A DNA stretch of 64,000 nucleotides, from contig NZ_JIBC01000012.1 in NCBI RefSeq assembly GCF_000620505.1, positions 61,701-125,700 of the forward strand. Direction: 5' to 3'. The notes below the pieces were generated by a model. That model ran no database searches. It saw nothing but the letters and a program-made list of their open reading frames with translations, and was not told the origin of the DNA. The stretch is from Sulfitobacter sp. 20_GPM-1509m. GTDB lineage: Bacteria; Pseudomonadota; Alphaproteobacteria; Rhodobacterales; Rhodobacteraceae. Positions 56,566-64,000 of this stretch are shown in pieces. Both the position numbers and the translations under genes were made by a program. The first letter of the stretch is position 1, and the number at the start of each line of letters is the position of its first letter.

Positions 56566-57651
56566 TTGACAGCGAAAACCGGCGCCTTGCCAATCACCGT
56601 CCGCGACGTCACCAAGACCTATGGCTCGGTCCATGCCTTGGACGGCGTATCGCTCAATGTGAAGAGCGGCGAGTTTCTCACCCTTCTGGGCCCGTCCGGG
56701 TCGGGCAAGACGACGTTGCTTATGGTTCTGGCGGGGTTCACGCGCCCGGATTGCGGCAGCCTGAAGTTCGGCGAGGACGAGATGATCCGCACGCCGCCCC
56801 ACCTGCGCGGCGTCGGCATGGTGTTCCAGAATTACGCGCTGTTTCCGCATATGACCGTGGCGGGCAACGTCGGCTATCCGCTGAAACTGCGCAATGTGCC
56901 CAAGGCCGAGGCGCGGGACCGGATCGACAGGGCGCTGGAGCTTGTGCAGCTTGGCGGCTACGGGGATCGCGGGATTGACCAGCTGTCGGGGGGCCAGAAA
57001 CAGCGGGTGGCGCTGGCGCGGTCCATCGTGTTCGAGCCGCGCATCCTGCTGATGGACGAACCGCTGAGCGCGCTGGACAAGAAGCTGCGCGACCGGATGC
57101 AGATCGAGTTGCGGCATTTGCATGAACAGTTGGGCATGACGACCGTTTACGTCACGCATGACCAGCGCGAGGCACTGACCATGTCGGACAGGATTGCGGT
57201 GGTGAACCGCGGCCGCATCATGCAGCTTGCCGAACCCCAGCAATTGTACGACCGGCCCGCCAACAAGTTCGTCGCCGATTTCATCGGGGACTCGTCCTTT
57301 CTGCCCGTCGCGCGCGAGGGTGCGGGTGTCAGCTTTGCCGGTGCGACGCTGCTGATGGATGGCGCGGTGCCTGAGGGGAACGACCTGCTGCTGATGGTGC
57401 GGCCGGAACGGGTCCGGCTGCTGACGGGTGATTTGCCCGGCGATACGAACATCTTCGACGCCAAGGTGACCGAGCTGGTCTATCAGGGCGAAAGCTATCT
57501 GCTGTATGCGCGCCTGCCGGAGGGCAGCGAAATCGCCGTGCGCGGGGCGATCCGCGAAGGGACCTTTGGCAAGCTGCCGCAGGTGGGAGATGCGGTGAAA
57601 CTGGGACTGCACAAGGCCGATACGGTCGTCATCGCAGATGGAGAGAGGTAG
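56566..57651 (+). CDS. ABC transporter ATPase, PotA-like (TTG start)
   Basis: A 361-residue ATPase with Walker A GPSGSGKTT (42-50), FQNYALFPHM, LSGGQKQRVALARSI, LLMDEP and THDQREAL, then a TOBE-type domain. The best start is TTG at 56566, 11 nt after TGAGGGAG; the next in-frame ATG (at about 56725) would remove the Walker A motif. The weak codon could keep ATPase synthesis below that of the binding protein. It ends directly before the permease ATG. Confidence 0.9.
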   Translation: MTAKTGALPITVRDVTKTYGSVHALDGVSLNVKSGEFLTLLGPSGSGKTTLLMVLAGFTRPDCGSLKFGEDEMIRTPPHLRGVGMVFQNYALFPHMTVAGNVGYPLKLRNVPKAEARDRIDRALELVQLGGYGDRGIDQLSGGQKQRVALARSIVFEPRILLMDEPLSALDKKLRDRMQIELRHLHEQLGMTTVYVTHDQREALTMSDRIAVVNRGRIMQLAEPQQLYDRPANKFVADFIGDSSFLPVAREGAGVSFAGATLLMDGAVPEGNDLLLMVRPERVRLLTGDLPGDTNIFDAKVTELVYQGESYLLYARLPEGSEIAVRGAIREGTFGKLPQVGDAVKLGLHKADTVVIADGER

Positions 57652-58536
57652 ATGTCCGTGACCGATCTTCATGCCGCGGGCCTGCGCCGGGATGAACGGC
57701 TGGAACGGTGGAAGCTGTTCGGCCTTGCATCGCCCGCAATTCTTCTGGTGCTGGTCGTTCTGGTGATCCCTGTGGGCTGGCTGTTCTACGTGTCTTTTGT
57801 CGGGGCCGACGGGAATTTCTCGCTTGAGAATTACGAGCGGATGGTGTCGCGGAAATCCTATCTGCGGATATTTGTGACCACCTTTCAGGTCAGTATCCTG
57901 ACCACGGCGCTGTGCATCGTTATCGGCTATCCGCTGGCCTATTTTATATCACAGCTGCCGACACGCTGGGCCAACCTGTGTCTGGTGACGGTGCTGCTTC
58001 CCTTCTGGACCTCGCTTTTGGTGCGCACCTACGCATGGCTGGTCTTGTTGCAGAAACAGGGTCTGGTGAACCAATGGGCCATCAGCCTCGGACTTTGGGA
58101 CGAGCCGCTGAAATTCGTACACAACATGACCGGCACGCTGATCGGCATGGTGCACATCATGTTGCCGTTTCTGATCCTGCCCGTCTATGGCGCGATGCGC
58201 GCGATCGACAAGGATTACCTCAAGGCCGCGTCGAACCTTGGCGCCAGCCCGCGCCGCGCCTTCTGGACGGTGTTTTTCCCGCTGTCCACGCCGGGCCTGT
58301 TCGCGGGTTCGTTGATGGTCTTTGTGCTGTGCCTGGGCTTTTTCGTCACGCCGGCGGTTCTGGGCGGCGGGCGCGTCATCATGGTGTCGATGAAAATCGT
58401 CTCTAATATCGAGCTTTTCGTGAATTGGGGTGCCGCAAGCTCGCTTGGCGTGGTGCTGTTGGTGCTGACCGTCATCATCCTGTGGATCGCCTCGCGGTTC
58501 ACCCGGCTGGAGCAGATGGCGGGGGGAGGTCACTGA
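57652..58536 (+). CDS. ABC transporter permease, PotB-like
   Basis: A 294-residue permease with about six membrane segments and the coupling loop AASNLGASPRRAFWTVFFPLSTPG (about 189-212). It starts immediately after the ATPase stop and overlaps the next gene by one base (TGATG). Confidence 0.9.
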   Translation: MSVTDLHAAGLRRDERLERWKLFGLASPAILLVLVVLVIPVGWLFYVSFVGADGNFSLENYERMVSRKSYLRIFVTTFQVSILTTALCIVIGYPLAYFISQLPTRWANLCLVTVLLPFWTSLLVRTYAWLVLLQKQGLVNQWAISLGLWDEPLKFVHNMTGTLIGMVHIMLPFLILPVYGAMRAIDKDYLKAASNLGASPRRAFWTVFFPLSTPGLFAGSLMVFVLCLGFFVTPAVLGGGRVIMVSMKIVSNIELFVNWGAASSLGVVLLVLTVIILWIASRFTRLEQMAGGGH

Positions 58537-59354
58537 TGCTGAACTGGCTCAAATCCCCGGCCTCCGAAACACAGGTGACCCATGGTCAGCGCCTGTGGCT
58601 GTACCTCTTTGCCGCCGTCATCATGATGCTGTTGGTCCTGCCGACACTGATCGTGATCCCGATGTCCTTCTCGGACTCGCAATATCTGGAGTTTCCGCCC
58701 GAAACCTGGTCGTTGCGGTGGTACCGGAACTATTTCGGATCGGCCGAATGGATGCAGGCGACGGCGACATCGCTCAAGACCGCTGTGCTGACCATGCTGG
58801 TCGCGACGCCGATCGGAGTGCTGGCCGCTTATGCGCTTCACGCCTCCAGGCTGCCCTATATCCGCGCTGCCTTTGTCCTGCTGATTACGCCGATGATGGT
58901 GCCGGTGGTGCTGATCGCGGTGGGTGCCTTCTATGCCTATGTGAAACTCCAGATCCTTTACACGATCACCGGGCTGGTGCTGGCGCATTCACTGCTGGCG
59001 ATTCCGCTGGTGGTCATCGTGACGGGGTCCGCGTTGCAGGGGTTTGACATGAACCTTGAACAGGCGGCCCGGTCCCTTGGTGCGCCGCGATGGCGTGCCT
59101 TCCTGACGATCACACTGCCGCAAATCCGCTTTGCAGTGGTGACGTCGATGCTGTTGTCGTTCCTCGCGTCCTTCGATGAGGTGGTGATCGCCATGTTTAT
59201 CTCCGGCGGCGACAATCCGACCCTGACACGCAATATGTTCAATGCCCTGCGCGACCAGATCGACCCCACGATTGCCGCGATTTCGACGATCATGATCCTG
59301 ATCACGACCGTGATGATGGTGCTGGTGGCGATATTTGGGCGGGGCAAAACCTGA
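58536..59354 (+). CDS. ABC transporter permease, PotC-like
   Basis: A 272-residue permease, about six helices, with coupling loop AARSLGAPRWRAFLTITLPQIR. Start is set by the TGATG overlap at 58536. It completes the second PotABCD-type importer of the window. Confidence 0.9.
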   Translation: MLNWLKSPASETQVTHGQRLWLYLFAAVIMMLLVLPTLIVIPMSFSDSQYLEFPPETWSLRWYRNYFGSAEWMQATATSLKTAVLTMLVATPIGVLAAYALHASRLPYIRAAFVLLITPMMVPVVLIAVGAFYAYVKLQILYTITGLVLAHSLLAIPLVVIVTGSALQGFDMNLEQAARSLGAPRWRAFLTITLPQIRFAVVTSMLLSFLASFDEVVIAMFISGGDNPTLTRNMFNALRDQIDPTIAAISTIMILITTVMMVLVAIFGRGKT

Positions 59355-59358
59355 CATC

Positions 59359-60960
59359 ATGGAACGATATGATTACATCATCGTCGGTGCCGGCTCTGCC
59401 GGCGCCCCGCTCGCAACGCGGCTGGCCGAGGCAGGGCGGCGCGTGCTGCTGCTGGAGGCGGGCGGCGCGGGCAAACACCCTTGGGTCAATATTCCGCTGG
59501 GATATGGCAAGGTGTTCCACGACGCGCGGTTCAACTGGAAATATACGACCGAACCCGAACCGGGGCTGAACGGCCGTCAGGTCTATTGGCCGCGTGGCAA
59601 GGTTCTTGGCGGATCCTCCGCGATCAACGCGATGGTCTGGGTGCGTGGTCATCCCGCCGATTTCGACGAATGGGGCGCGCTGGCCCCCGGCTGGAGCTGG
59701 AAGGACGTGGCCCCGGTCTTTCGGCGGATCGAACGCTGGTCGGGCGCGCAAAGCCCCGAGCGCGGTGGTGACGGGCCCTTGTCTGTCACGGACATGAGCG
59801 CGCAGATGCACCCGCTGACCCATGCCTGTATCGCCGCTGCGGCAGAGGCGGGCATCCCCACCAACGCGGACTACAACGGTGCCGACATGAACGGCGCGGG
59901 GTTCTACCAGATCTCGACCGCAGGTGGACGCCGTGCATCGACGGCGCAGGCCTACCTGCGCCGCGCCAGCCACTTGCCAAACTTCCGGATCGAAACCGCC
60001 GCCATGACGACGCGCATCCTGCTTGAGGGGCAGCGCGCGACGGGCGTGGAATACGTGAAGAAGGGCTGCCGCGAAAAAGCCTTTGCCAACGAGGTAATCC
60101 TGTGCGGCGGGGCGCTGAATTCACCACAGCTTTTGATGCTGTCGGGGATCGGGCCTGCGGCGCATCTGCGCGAGCACGGGATTGATGTCGTGCTGGACGC
60201 GCCGCATGTGGGCGCGCACCTGATGGACCATCTGGGCTATGATCTGCTGTACAGAACCCGCAGGCCCAGTCTGAACCAGACCCTGCGCCCGTGGTGGGGC
60301 AAAGCCTGGGCCGGGATGCAATATGTGACGATGCAGAAGGGGCCTCTGGCGATGAGCCTCAATCAGGGCGGCGGGTTCACGCGGCTGGCCAAGGGTGCGG
60401 GCGTGCCCGACACCCAACTTTATTTTTCGCCGCTCAGCTATTCGACCGCGCCCAAGGGCAAACGCCCGTTGATGAGCCCGGACGCCTTTCCCGCGATGCG
60501 CATGGGCTTCAACCCCTGCAAACCCACCAGCCGGGGCAGTGTCGGCCTGACCAGCAACGACCCCTTCGCGCCGCCCGCTTTGCGCGGCGGCTATCTGACC
60601 AGCGCACATGATTGCGACCTGATGGTGCGCGGCGTGCGCGAGATCCGGCGCATCGCGTCCATGCCTGCGCTGGAAAACCTGATAGAGCGCGAGCTTGAAC
60701 CCGGACCGGGCTATCAGAGCGATGCGGATATCCTTGAATTCGTACGCGACCGGGCTGGCACCGTCTTTCACCAGTGCGGCACCTGCCGAATGGGCACCGA
60801 TGCCGCAACCTCTGTCGTGGACCCGCACCTGCGGGTTCACGGGATCGCCGGATTGCGCGTGGCGGATGCCGCGATCTTTCCGACTATCCCGACGGGCAAC
60901 ACAAACGCCGCCGCCGTCATGGTGGGCGAGCGTGCATATGACTTGATGACGCAAGGATAA
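59359..60960 (+). CDS. GMC-family oxidoreductase (choline dehydrogenase-like)
   Basis: A 533-residue GMC flavoprotein. FAD motif IIVGAGSAGAPLATRLAEAG at 6-25, the GMC signatures GKVLGGSSAINAMVWVRG (about 80) and NEVILCGGALNSPQLLMLSGIGP (about 242), and the C-terminal CGTCRMG and PTIPTGNTNAAAVMVGER. It oxidises an alcohol to aldehyde or acid; BetA-like by family, not by proof. ATG at 59359 is 4 bp after the permease stop. Confidence 0.88.
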   Translation: MERYDYIIVGAGSAGAPLATRLAEAGRRVLLLEAGGAGKHPWVNIPLGYGKVFHDARFNWKYTTEPEPGLNGRQVYWPRGKVLGGSSAINAMVWVRGHPADFDEWGALAPGWSWKDVAPVFRRIERWSGAQSPERGGDGPLSVTDMSAQMHPLTHACIAAAAEAGIPTNADYNGADMNGAGFYQISTAGGRRASTAQAYLRRASHLPNFRIETAAMTTRILLEGQRATGVEYVKKGCREKAFANEVILCGGALNSPQLLMLSGIGPAAHLREHGIDVVLDAPHVGAHLMDHLGYDLLYRTRRPSLNQTLRPWWGKAWAGMQYVTMQKGPLAMSLNQGGGFTRLAKGAGVPDTQLYFSPLSYSTAPKGKRPLMSPDAFPAMRMGFNPCKPTSRGSVGLTSNDPFAPPALRGGYLTSAHDCDLMVRGVREIRRIASMPALENLIERELEPGPGYQSDADILEFVRDRAGTVFHQCGTCRMGTDAATSVVDPHLRVHGIAGLRVADAAIFPTIPTGNTNAAAVMVGERAYDLMTQG

Positions 60961-60966
60961 AGCAGG

Positions 60967-62076
60967 ATGAAGATCACCCGGATCGAGACTTTCGACACCA
61001 AATACGTAGGCTTTGTACGCATCACCGCCGAAGACGGCAGCATCGGTTGGGGGCAGGTATCAACCTACAATTCCGACATCACATGCCAGGTCCTGCACCG
61101 GCAGGTCGCGCGGTGGGTTCTGAACCGGGACACCAGCGATCTGGACGACCTGCTCGACCTTGTCACCGAACGCGAGCACAAGTTTCCGGGATCCTACCTG
61201 CGCCGCGCCATGGCCGGTTTCGACACGGCGGTCTGGGATCTGCGAGGGCGGCAGGCGGGTAAATCCGTGGCCGAACTTCTGGGCGGGACGCCCGGCCCGA
61301 TCCGCGCCTACGCCAGTTCGATGAAGCGTGACATTACACCGGCAGACGAGGCGGACCGGATGAAGCGGCTGCGGGACCAGCACGGTTTTGACGCGTTTAA
61401 GGTCCGGGCAGGCGCCGAAGTGGGACGCAACCGCGATGAATGGCCGGGCCGGACCGAAGAGATCATCACCACCATGCACCGCGAGATGGGCGACACGGCC
61501 ACCCTGCTGATCGATGCCAACAGTTGCTATTCCCCCGAGCGTGCCATCGAGATCGGGCGGATGCTGGAACAGAACGGCTTCAGCCATTTCGAGGAACCCT
61601 GCCCCTATTGGGAGCTGGAGCAGACCAAGCAGGTCACCGACACGCTGGACATCGACGTGACGGGGGGCGAACAGGATTGCGACCTGACGATCTGGAAGCG
61701 CATGATCGACATGCGCGCCGTCGACATCGTGCAGCCCGACATTCTCTATCTTGGCGGGATCGCGCGGACGCTGCGCGTCGCCCGCATGGCAGAGGCCGCG
61801 AAGTTGCCGGTGACGCCGCATTGCGCGAACCTGTCGCTGGTCACGCTGTTCACGATGCACCTTTTGCGCGCCATTCCCAACGCGGGAAAATACCTGGAGT
61901 TTTCGATCGAGGGGGCCGATTACTATCCCTGGCAGGACGGGCTGTTTACCACTGACCCCTACCGCATTGACGACGGGCAAGCCATCGTGACGGACGCCCC
62001 CGGCTGGGGGATCGAAGTTTGCCCCGACTGGCTGGCCCGCGCCCACTACAGCGTATCCAGCGCCGACCAGCTTTGA
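60967..62076 (+). CDS. enolase-superfamily enzyme, mandelate racemase/muconate lactonizing type
   Basis: A 369-residue enolase-superfamily protein. Metal ligands are D183 (LIDAN), E209 (FEEP) and E235 (GGEQD). The acid/base set looks like the mandelate racemase subgroup: K145 in KVR, and a D258/H285 dyad in QPDILY and TPHCAN. That predicts dehydration or racemisation of a carboxylate such as a sugar acid. The substrate is unknown. It follows the GMC gene by 6 bp. Confidence 0.85.
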   Translation: MKITRIETFDTKYVGFVRITAEDGSIGWGQVSTYNSDITCQVLHRQVARWVLNRDTSDLDDLLDLVTEREHKFPGSYLRRAMAGFDTAVWDLRGRQAGKSVAELLGGTPGPIRAYASSMKRDITPADEADRMKRLRDQHGFDAFKVRAGAEVGRNRDEWPGRTEEIITTMHREMGDTATLLIDANSCYSPERAIEIGRMLEQNGFSHFEEPCPYWELEQTKQVTDTLDIDVTGGEQDCDLTIWKRMIDMRAVDIVQPDILYLGGIARTLRVARMAEAAKLPVTPHCANLSLVTLFTMHLLRAIPNAGKYLEFSIEGADYYPWQDGLFTTDPYRIDDGQAIVTDAPGWGIEVCPDWLARAHYSVSSADQL

Positions 62077-62090
62077 GTGACAAAGGAACC

Positions 62091-62450
62091 ATGACGATGA
62101 CCGACCTGAACAGCTTTTCCCATCTTTCCGCAACTGACGTGGGCGACTTCGCCCCGAAACCGACCACGCTGACCTCGGGCCAGACCGAAGCGTCCGTCAA
62201 TCTGTGGGCATCACAGGACGGGCAGACCAACATCGGTGTCTGGGAATGCACGCCGGGCCGGTTCACCGCAGACCGCACGGCGGCGGGCGAATATTGCCAT
62301 ATCATCGCCGGTCGGGCGACCGTGCAAAATCAGGACGGATCAAACCCCCGCGAGATTGGCCCCGGCGACTTGTTGATCCTCCCGAAAGGCTGGAAGGGGG
62401 AATGGACCATCCACGAGCACATGCGCAAGCTTTACGTCATCGGTGGTTGA
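62091..62450 (+). CDS. small cupin-domain protein
   Basis: A 119-residue single-cupin protein (DUF861-like), with GEYCHIIAGRATVQNQDG and the GDLLILPKGWKGEW strand. Start at 62091 follows AAAGGA. Last gene of the oxidase-transporter-GMC-enolase operon. The role is unknown; related cupins sit in amine and ureidoglycine pathways. Confidence 0.75.
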   Translation: MTMTDLNSFSHLSATDVGDFAPKPTTLTSGQTEASVNLWASQDGQTNIGVWECTPGRFTADRTAAGEYCHIIAGRATVQNQDGSNPREIGPGDLLILPKGWKGEWTIHEHMRKLYVIGG

Positions 62451-62529
62451 CCACGCACAGCCGGGAAAATCTGACCACCGACGGTCCAGACCCTTGGGGC
62501 GGCACGAAAGCGCGACAGGTCCACATCTC

Positions 62530-63234
62530 AGGGTGATGCTGTATGGCGGAGGTCCGATCGGCCCCGAACTTTCACTCAAGCTTGCCAATGAATACCGGAC
62601 CGATCGGTTCTACCACACATACGGCATGACCGAGACGGGTCCAGGCGGAACCTTGCTGCATCCCGAGGACCTCTATGCGCGGCCCGGCTCGATCGCCGGC
62701 ATCGAGATGCGCCTGGTGGTGGACGCGCGCGACGCACGCCCCGTCGCAGTGGGCGAGATATGGCTGAAATCGCCGACAATCATGAAGGGGTATCTGAATA
62801 ATCCTGAGGCGACGGCAGAGGTCCTGGCCGATGGCTGGTACAAGACCGGCGATCTGGCGCGGTCCGACGAGGATGGCTTCCTCGTGATCGCGCTGGATAT
62901 CCTCCGCACCTTGGCCCGCGAGCCTTTGGCAATCGAGGCGCTGCGTGCCGAAATCGAACTGGGCCGCGGCGCGAATACCGATCTGGACCGCGGCATCGAT
63001 GACATCTTCGACGAACTGGCGAAGGGCGAGGTGGCGGAATATCGCGCCCGTCACGTGGCAGAGCGTCTGGCGCTGGTGCTTCAGGGGGCGCTGCTTGCCC
63101 GCCACGCCCCGCAGGCGGTTGCGGACGGCTTCATCGCGACCCGACTGGGCGCCTGTCGGTCCGGAATTTACGGGGATCTCCCGCGTGGTGTCGACACCGG
63201 AACGATCATCGCGAGGCAAGATCTGACGGCATAA
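62530..63234 (+). pseudogene. chimeric remnant: acyl-CoA synthetase fragment joined to acyl-CoA dehydrogenase tail
   Basis: One open frame encodes two unrelated pieces. The first part reads RVMLYGGGPIGPE, HTYGMTETGPGG, GYLNNPEATAEVLADGWYKTGD, a middle fragment of an AMP-forming acyl-CoA synthetase lacking both ends. From about 62880 the frame continues as the C-terminus of an AidB-like acyl-CoA dehydrogenase (VIALDILRTLAREPLAIEALRAEIELG, ERLALVLQGALLARHAP). A deletion seems to have joined two neighbouring genes; the frame is kept by chance. About 29 unrelated codons precede it. No function is expected. Confidence 0.72.
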
Positions 63235-63615
63235 ATCCGGCAAAACGGGAGCGGGGACGGTTGCACCCATTTTTGGAAGACGCATCTGGCACGTGCCGGC
63301 TGACTGGATCACGCGGGGATACCGAAAAGCGTGCTGATGAATTTGATCGCGCCTTTTGCGCCTGGTTGTTTGTTATGAATGTGGCCGCGTTTGATCACCA
63401 TCGCAAACGCGGTCCTCAAGCTGGTGAGAATTGGAGGCATCAGGCGGGCGAACAGCTTGGCAGGACCACTATCCAGAGATTGATGTCGATGTCCCAATTT
63501 CTTTCGATGCTGTGATTTCGGTGTGTCGCGCGTCACAGGTCGCGGCGCGGGTATTTTCCTAGGGTGACGTCATCGGCGGTCACAAGGCCGCCAGAAACCC
63601 AGACCCAAGAAGGAA
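63235..63615. other. 381-bp stretch without a supported gene
   Basis: Short frames on both strands (up to about 84 codons) have no recognisable motifs. The stretch could be a worn relic of a mobile element or gene, but no terminal repeats or transposase motifs were found. The last 60 bp probably hold the promoter of the BA14K-like gene. Confidence 0.4.
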
Positions 63616-63621
63616 ATGACC

Positions 63622-63924
63622 ATGTTTCGCAAGACCATCCTGAAGACCACCGCCCTGGCAATCCTGACCGCCACTGTCGCTGCATCCGCCGCCTCGGCCA
63701 GTGATTATGGCTATGGCCACAAAAAGCAGCAGAGCTACAACCAAGGCTACTCTGGCCAGAACCACGGCTACAAAAACCCGTTTTCGCATATCCAGGACCG
63801 GGTCTGGAACCAGCACGTCGGCTGGTGTTTTGACCGGTTCAAGTCCTACAACGCCCACGACAACAGCTATCAGCCTTACAACGGCCCGCGTGCCCAGTGC
63901 TGGTCGCCTTACATCAGCGGCTAA
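63622..63924 (+). CDS. small secreted BA14K-like protein
   Basis: About 100 residues with a signal peptide ([25 protein letters not shown]), a Tyr/Gly/Gln-rich linker, and a C-terminal [20 protein letters not shown] ... CWSPY block that resembles the BA14K family. Two Cys residues could pair. AAGGA is 7 nt before ATG 63622; ATG 63616 is too close to it. Function unknown; family members are alphaproteobacterial secreted or surface proteins. Confidence 0.7.
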   Translation: MFRKTILKTTALAILTATVAASAASASDYGYGHKKQQSYNQGYSGQNHGYKNPFSHIQDRVWNQHVGWCFDRFKSYNAHDNSYQPYNGPRAQCWSPYISG

Positions 63925-63944
63925 CGCCCTGCCGCTTTCAACAG

Positions 63945-63969
63945 CGCGGGTCTTGTTCAAAGACCCGCG
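63945..63969 (+). terminator. hairpin terminator after the BA14K-like gene
   Basis: CGCGGGTCTT (63945-63954) and AAGACCCGCG (63960-63969) form a perfect 10-bp stem with a 5-nt loop, 20 bp after the stop. It is followed by TCTCCTCCCCTCCC with few consecutive T, so the strength is uncertain. Confidence 0.65.
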
Positions 63970-64000
63970 TCTCCTCCCCTCCCGTTTGCAATTAAGTCAG

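Noticed and set aside
63309..63536. Transposase remnant
   Set aside because: The frames on both strands showed no DDE or HTH motif and no terminal inverted repeats were found.

Overview
The window is about 64 kb of GC-rich DNA in the style of the marine Rhodobacteraceae (Roseobacter group, Alphaproteobacteria). Two things point there: a membrane urate hydroxylase of the PuuD/cytochrome c type beside a beta-hydroxyaspartate cycle (BHAC) operon, and a plasmid-type module with a divergent parAB operon, a short replicase with a DnaA-N-like C-terminus and triplicate palindromic centromere-like sites. It is most likely part of a large plasmid or chromid. No rRNA, tRNA, CRISPR array or intact insertion sequence was found.

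Region 1 (1-19 kb) handles glyoxylate and purines. Leftward bhcA-bhcB-bhcC (bhcC runs off the left edge) face a divergent IclR regulator (bhcR). Next to them is a probable leftward operon xdhA-xdhB-xdhC-NCS2 permease-guaD-allE, then puuD, uraH, a puuE-uraD fusion and allA. These take guanine or xanthine through urate, 5-hydroxyisourate, OHCU and allantoin to ureidoglycolate, and AllA then releases glyoxylate, the BHAC substrate. Only the allantoate amidohydrolase step is missing. Five copies of two dispersed repeat families sit exactly in the gaps between convergent genes here and were not seen elsewhere.

Region 2 (19-31 kb) has an IclR regulator, two amidase-signature enzymes, a TIM-barrel amidohydrolase, an acyl-CoA synthetase-like ligase, a PotABCD-type ABC transporter and a PuuB-like FAD amine oxidase. 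It looks like a catabolic cluster for an amide or amine of unknown identity. Region 3 (31-33 kb) is a lower-GC cassette (MarR, epoxide hydrolase, small ABM protein) bracketed by two identical 30-bp terminator sequences, so it is probably a late insertion. Region 4 (33-43 kb) has a YfcC-type carrier, a GntR regulator, a complete Dpp/Gsi-type peptide ABC transporter, an M20 amidohydrolase and an RraA-family protein.

Region 5 (43-47 kb) is the replication and partition module: three 18-bp palindromes, parB, parA, iteron-like repeats and the replicase. Region 6 (47-62.5 kb) is a second catabolic island: FAD monooxygenase, ArgE-like deacetylase, a leftward Rieske oxygenase-RidA-DUF1028-LysR unit, another LysR, and a rightward run of PuuB-like oxidase, PotD/A/B/C-type transporter, GMC oxidoreductase, mandelate-racemase-family enzyme and cupin. 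The substrate is unknown; an N-substituted or methylated amine is the best guess. The right end holds a chimeric pseudogene (acyl-CoA synthetase remnant joined to an acyl-CoA dehydrogenase tail) and a small secreted BA14K-like protein.

All functional calls rest on motifs and family resemblance read by eye; no database search was run.
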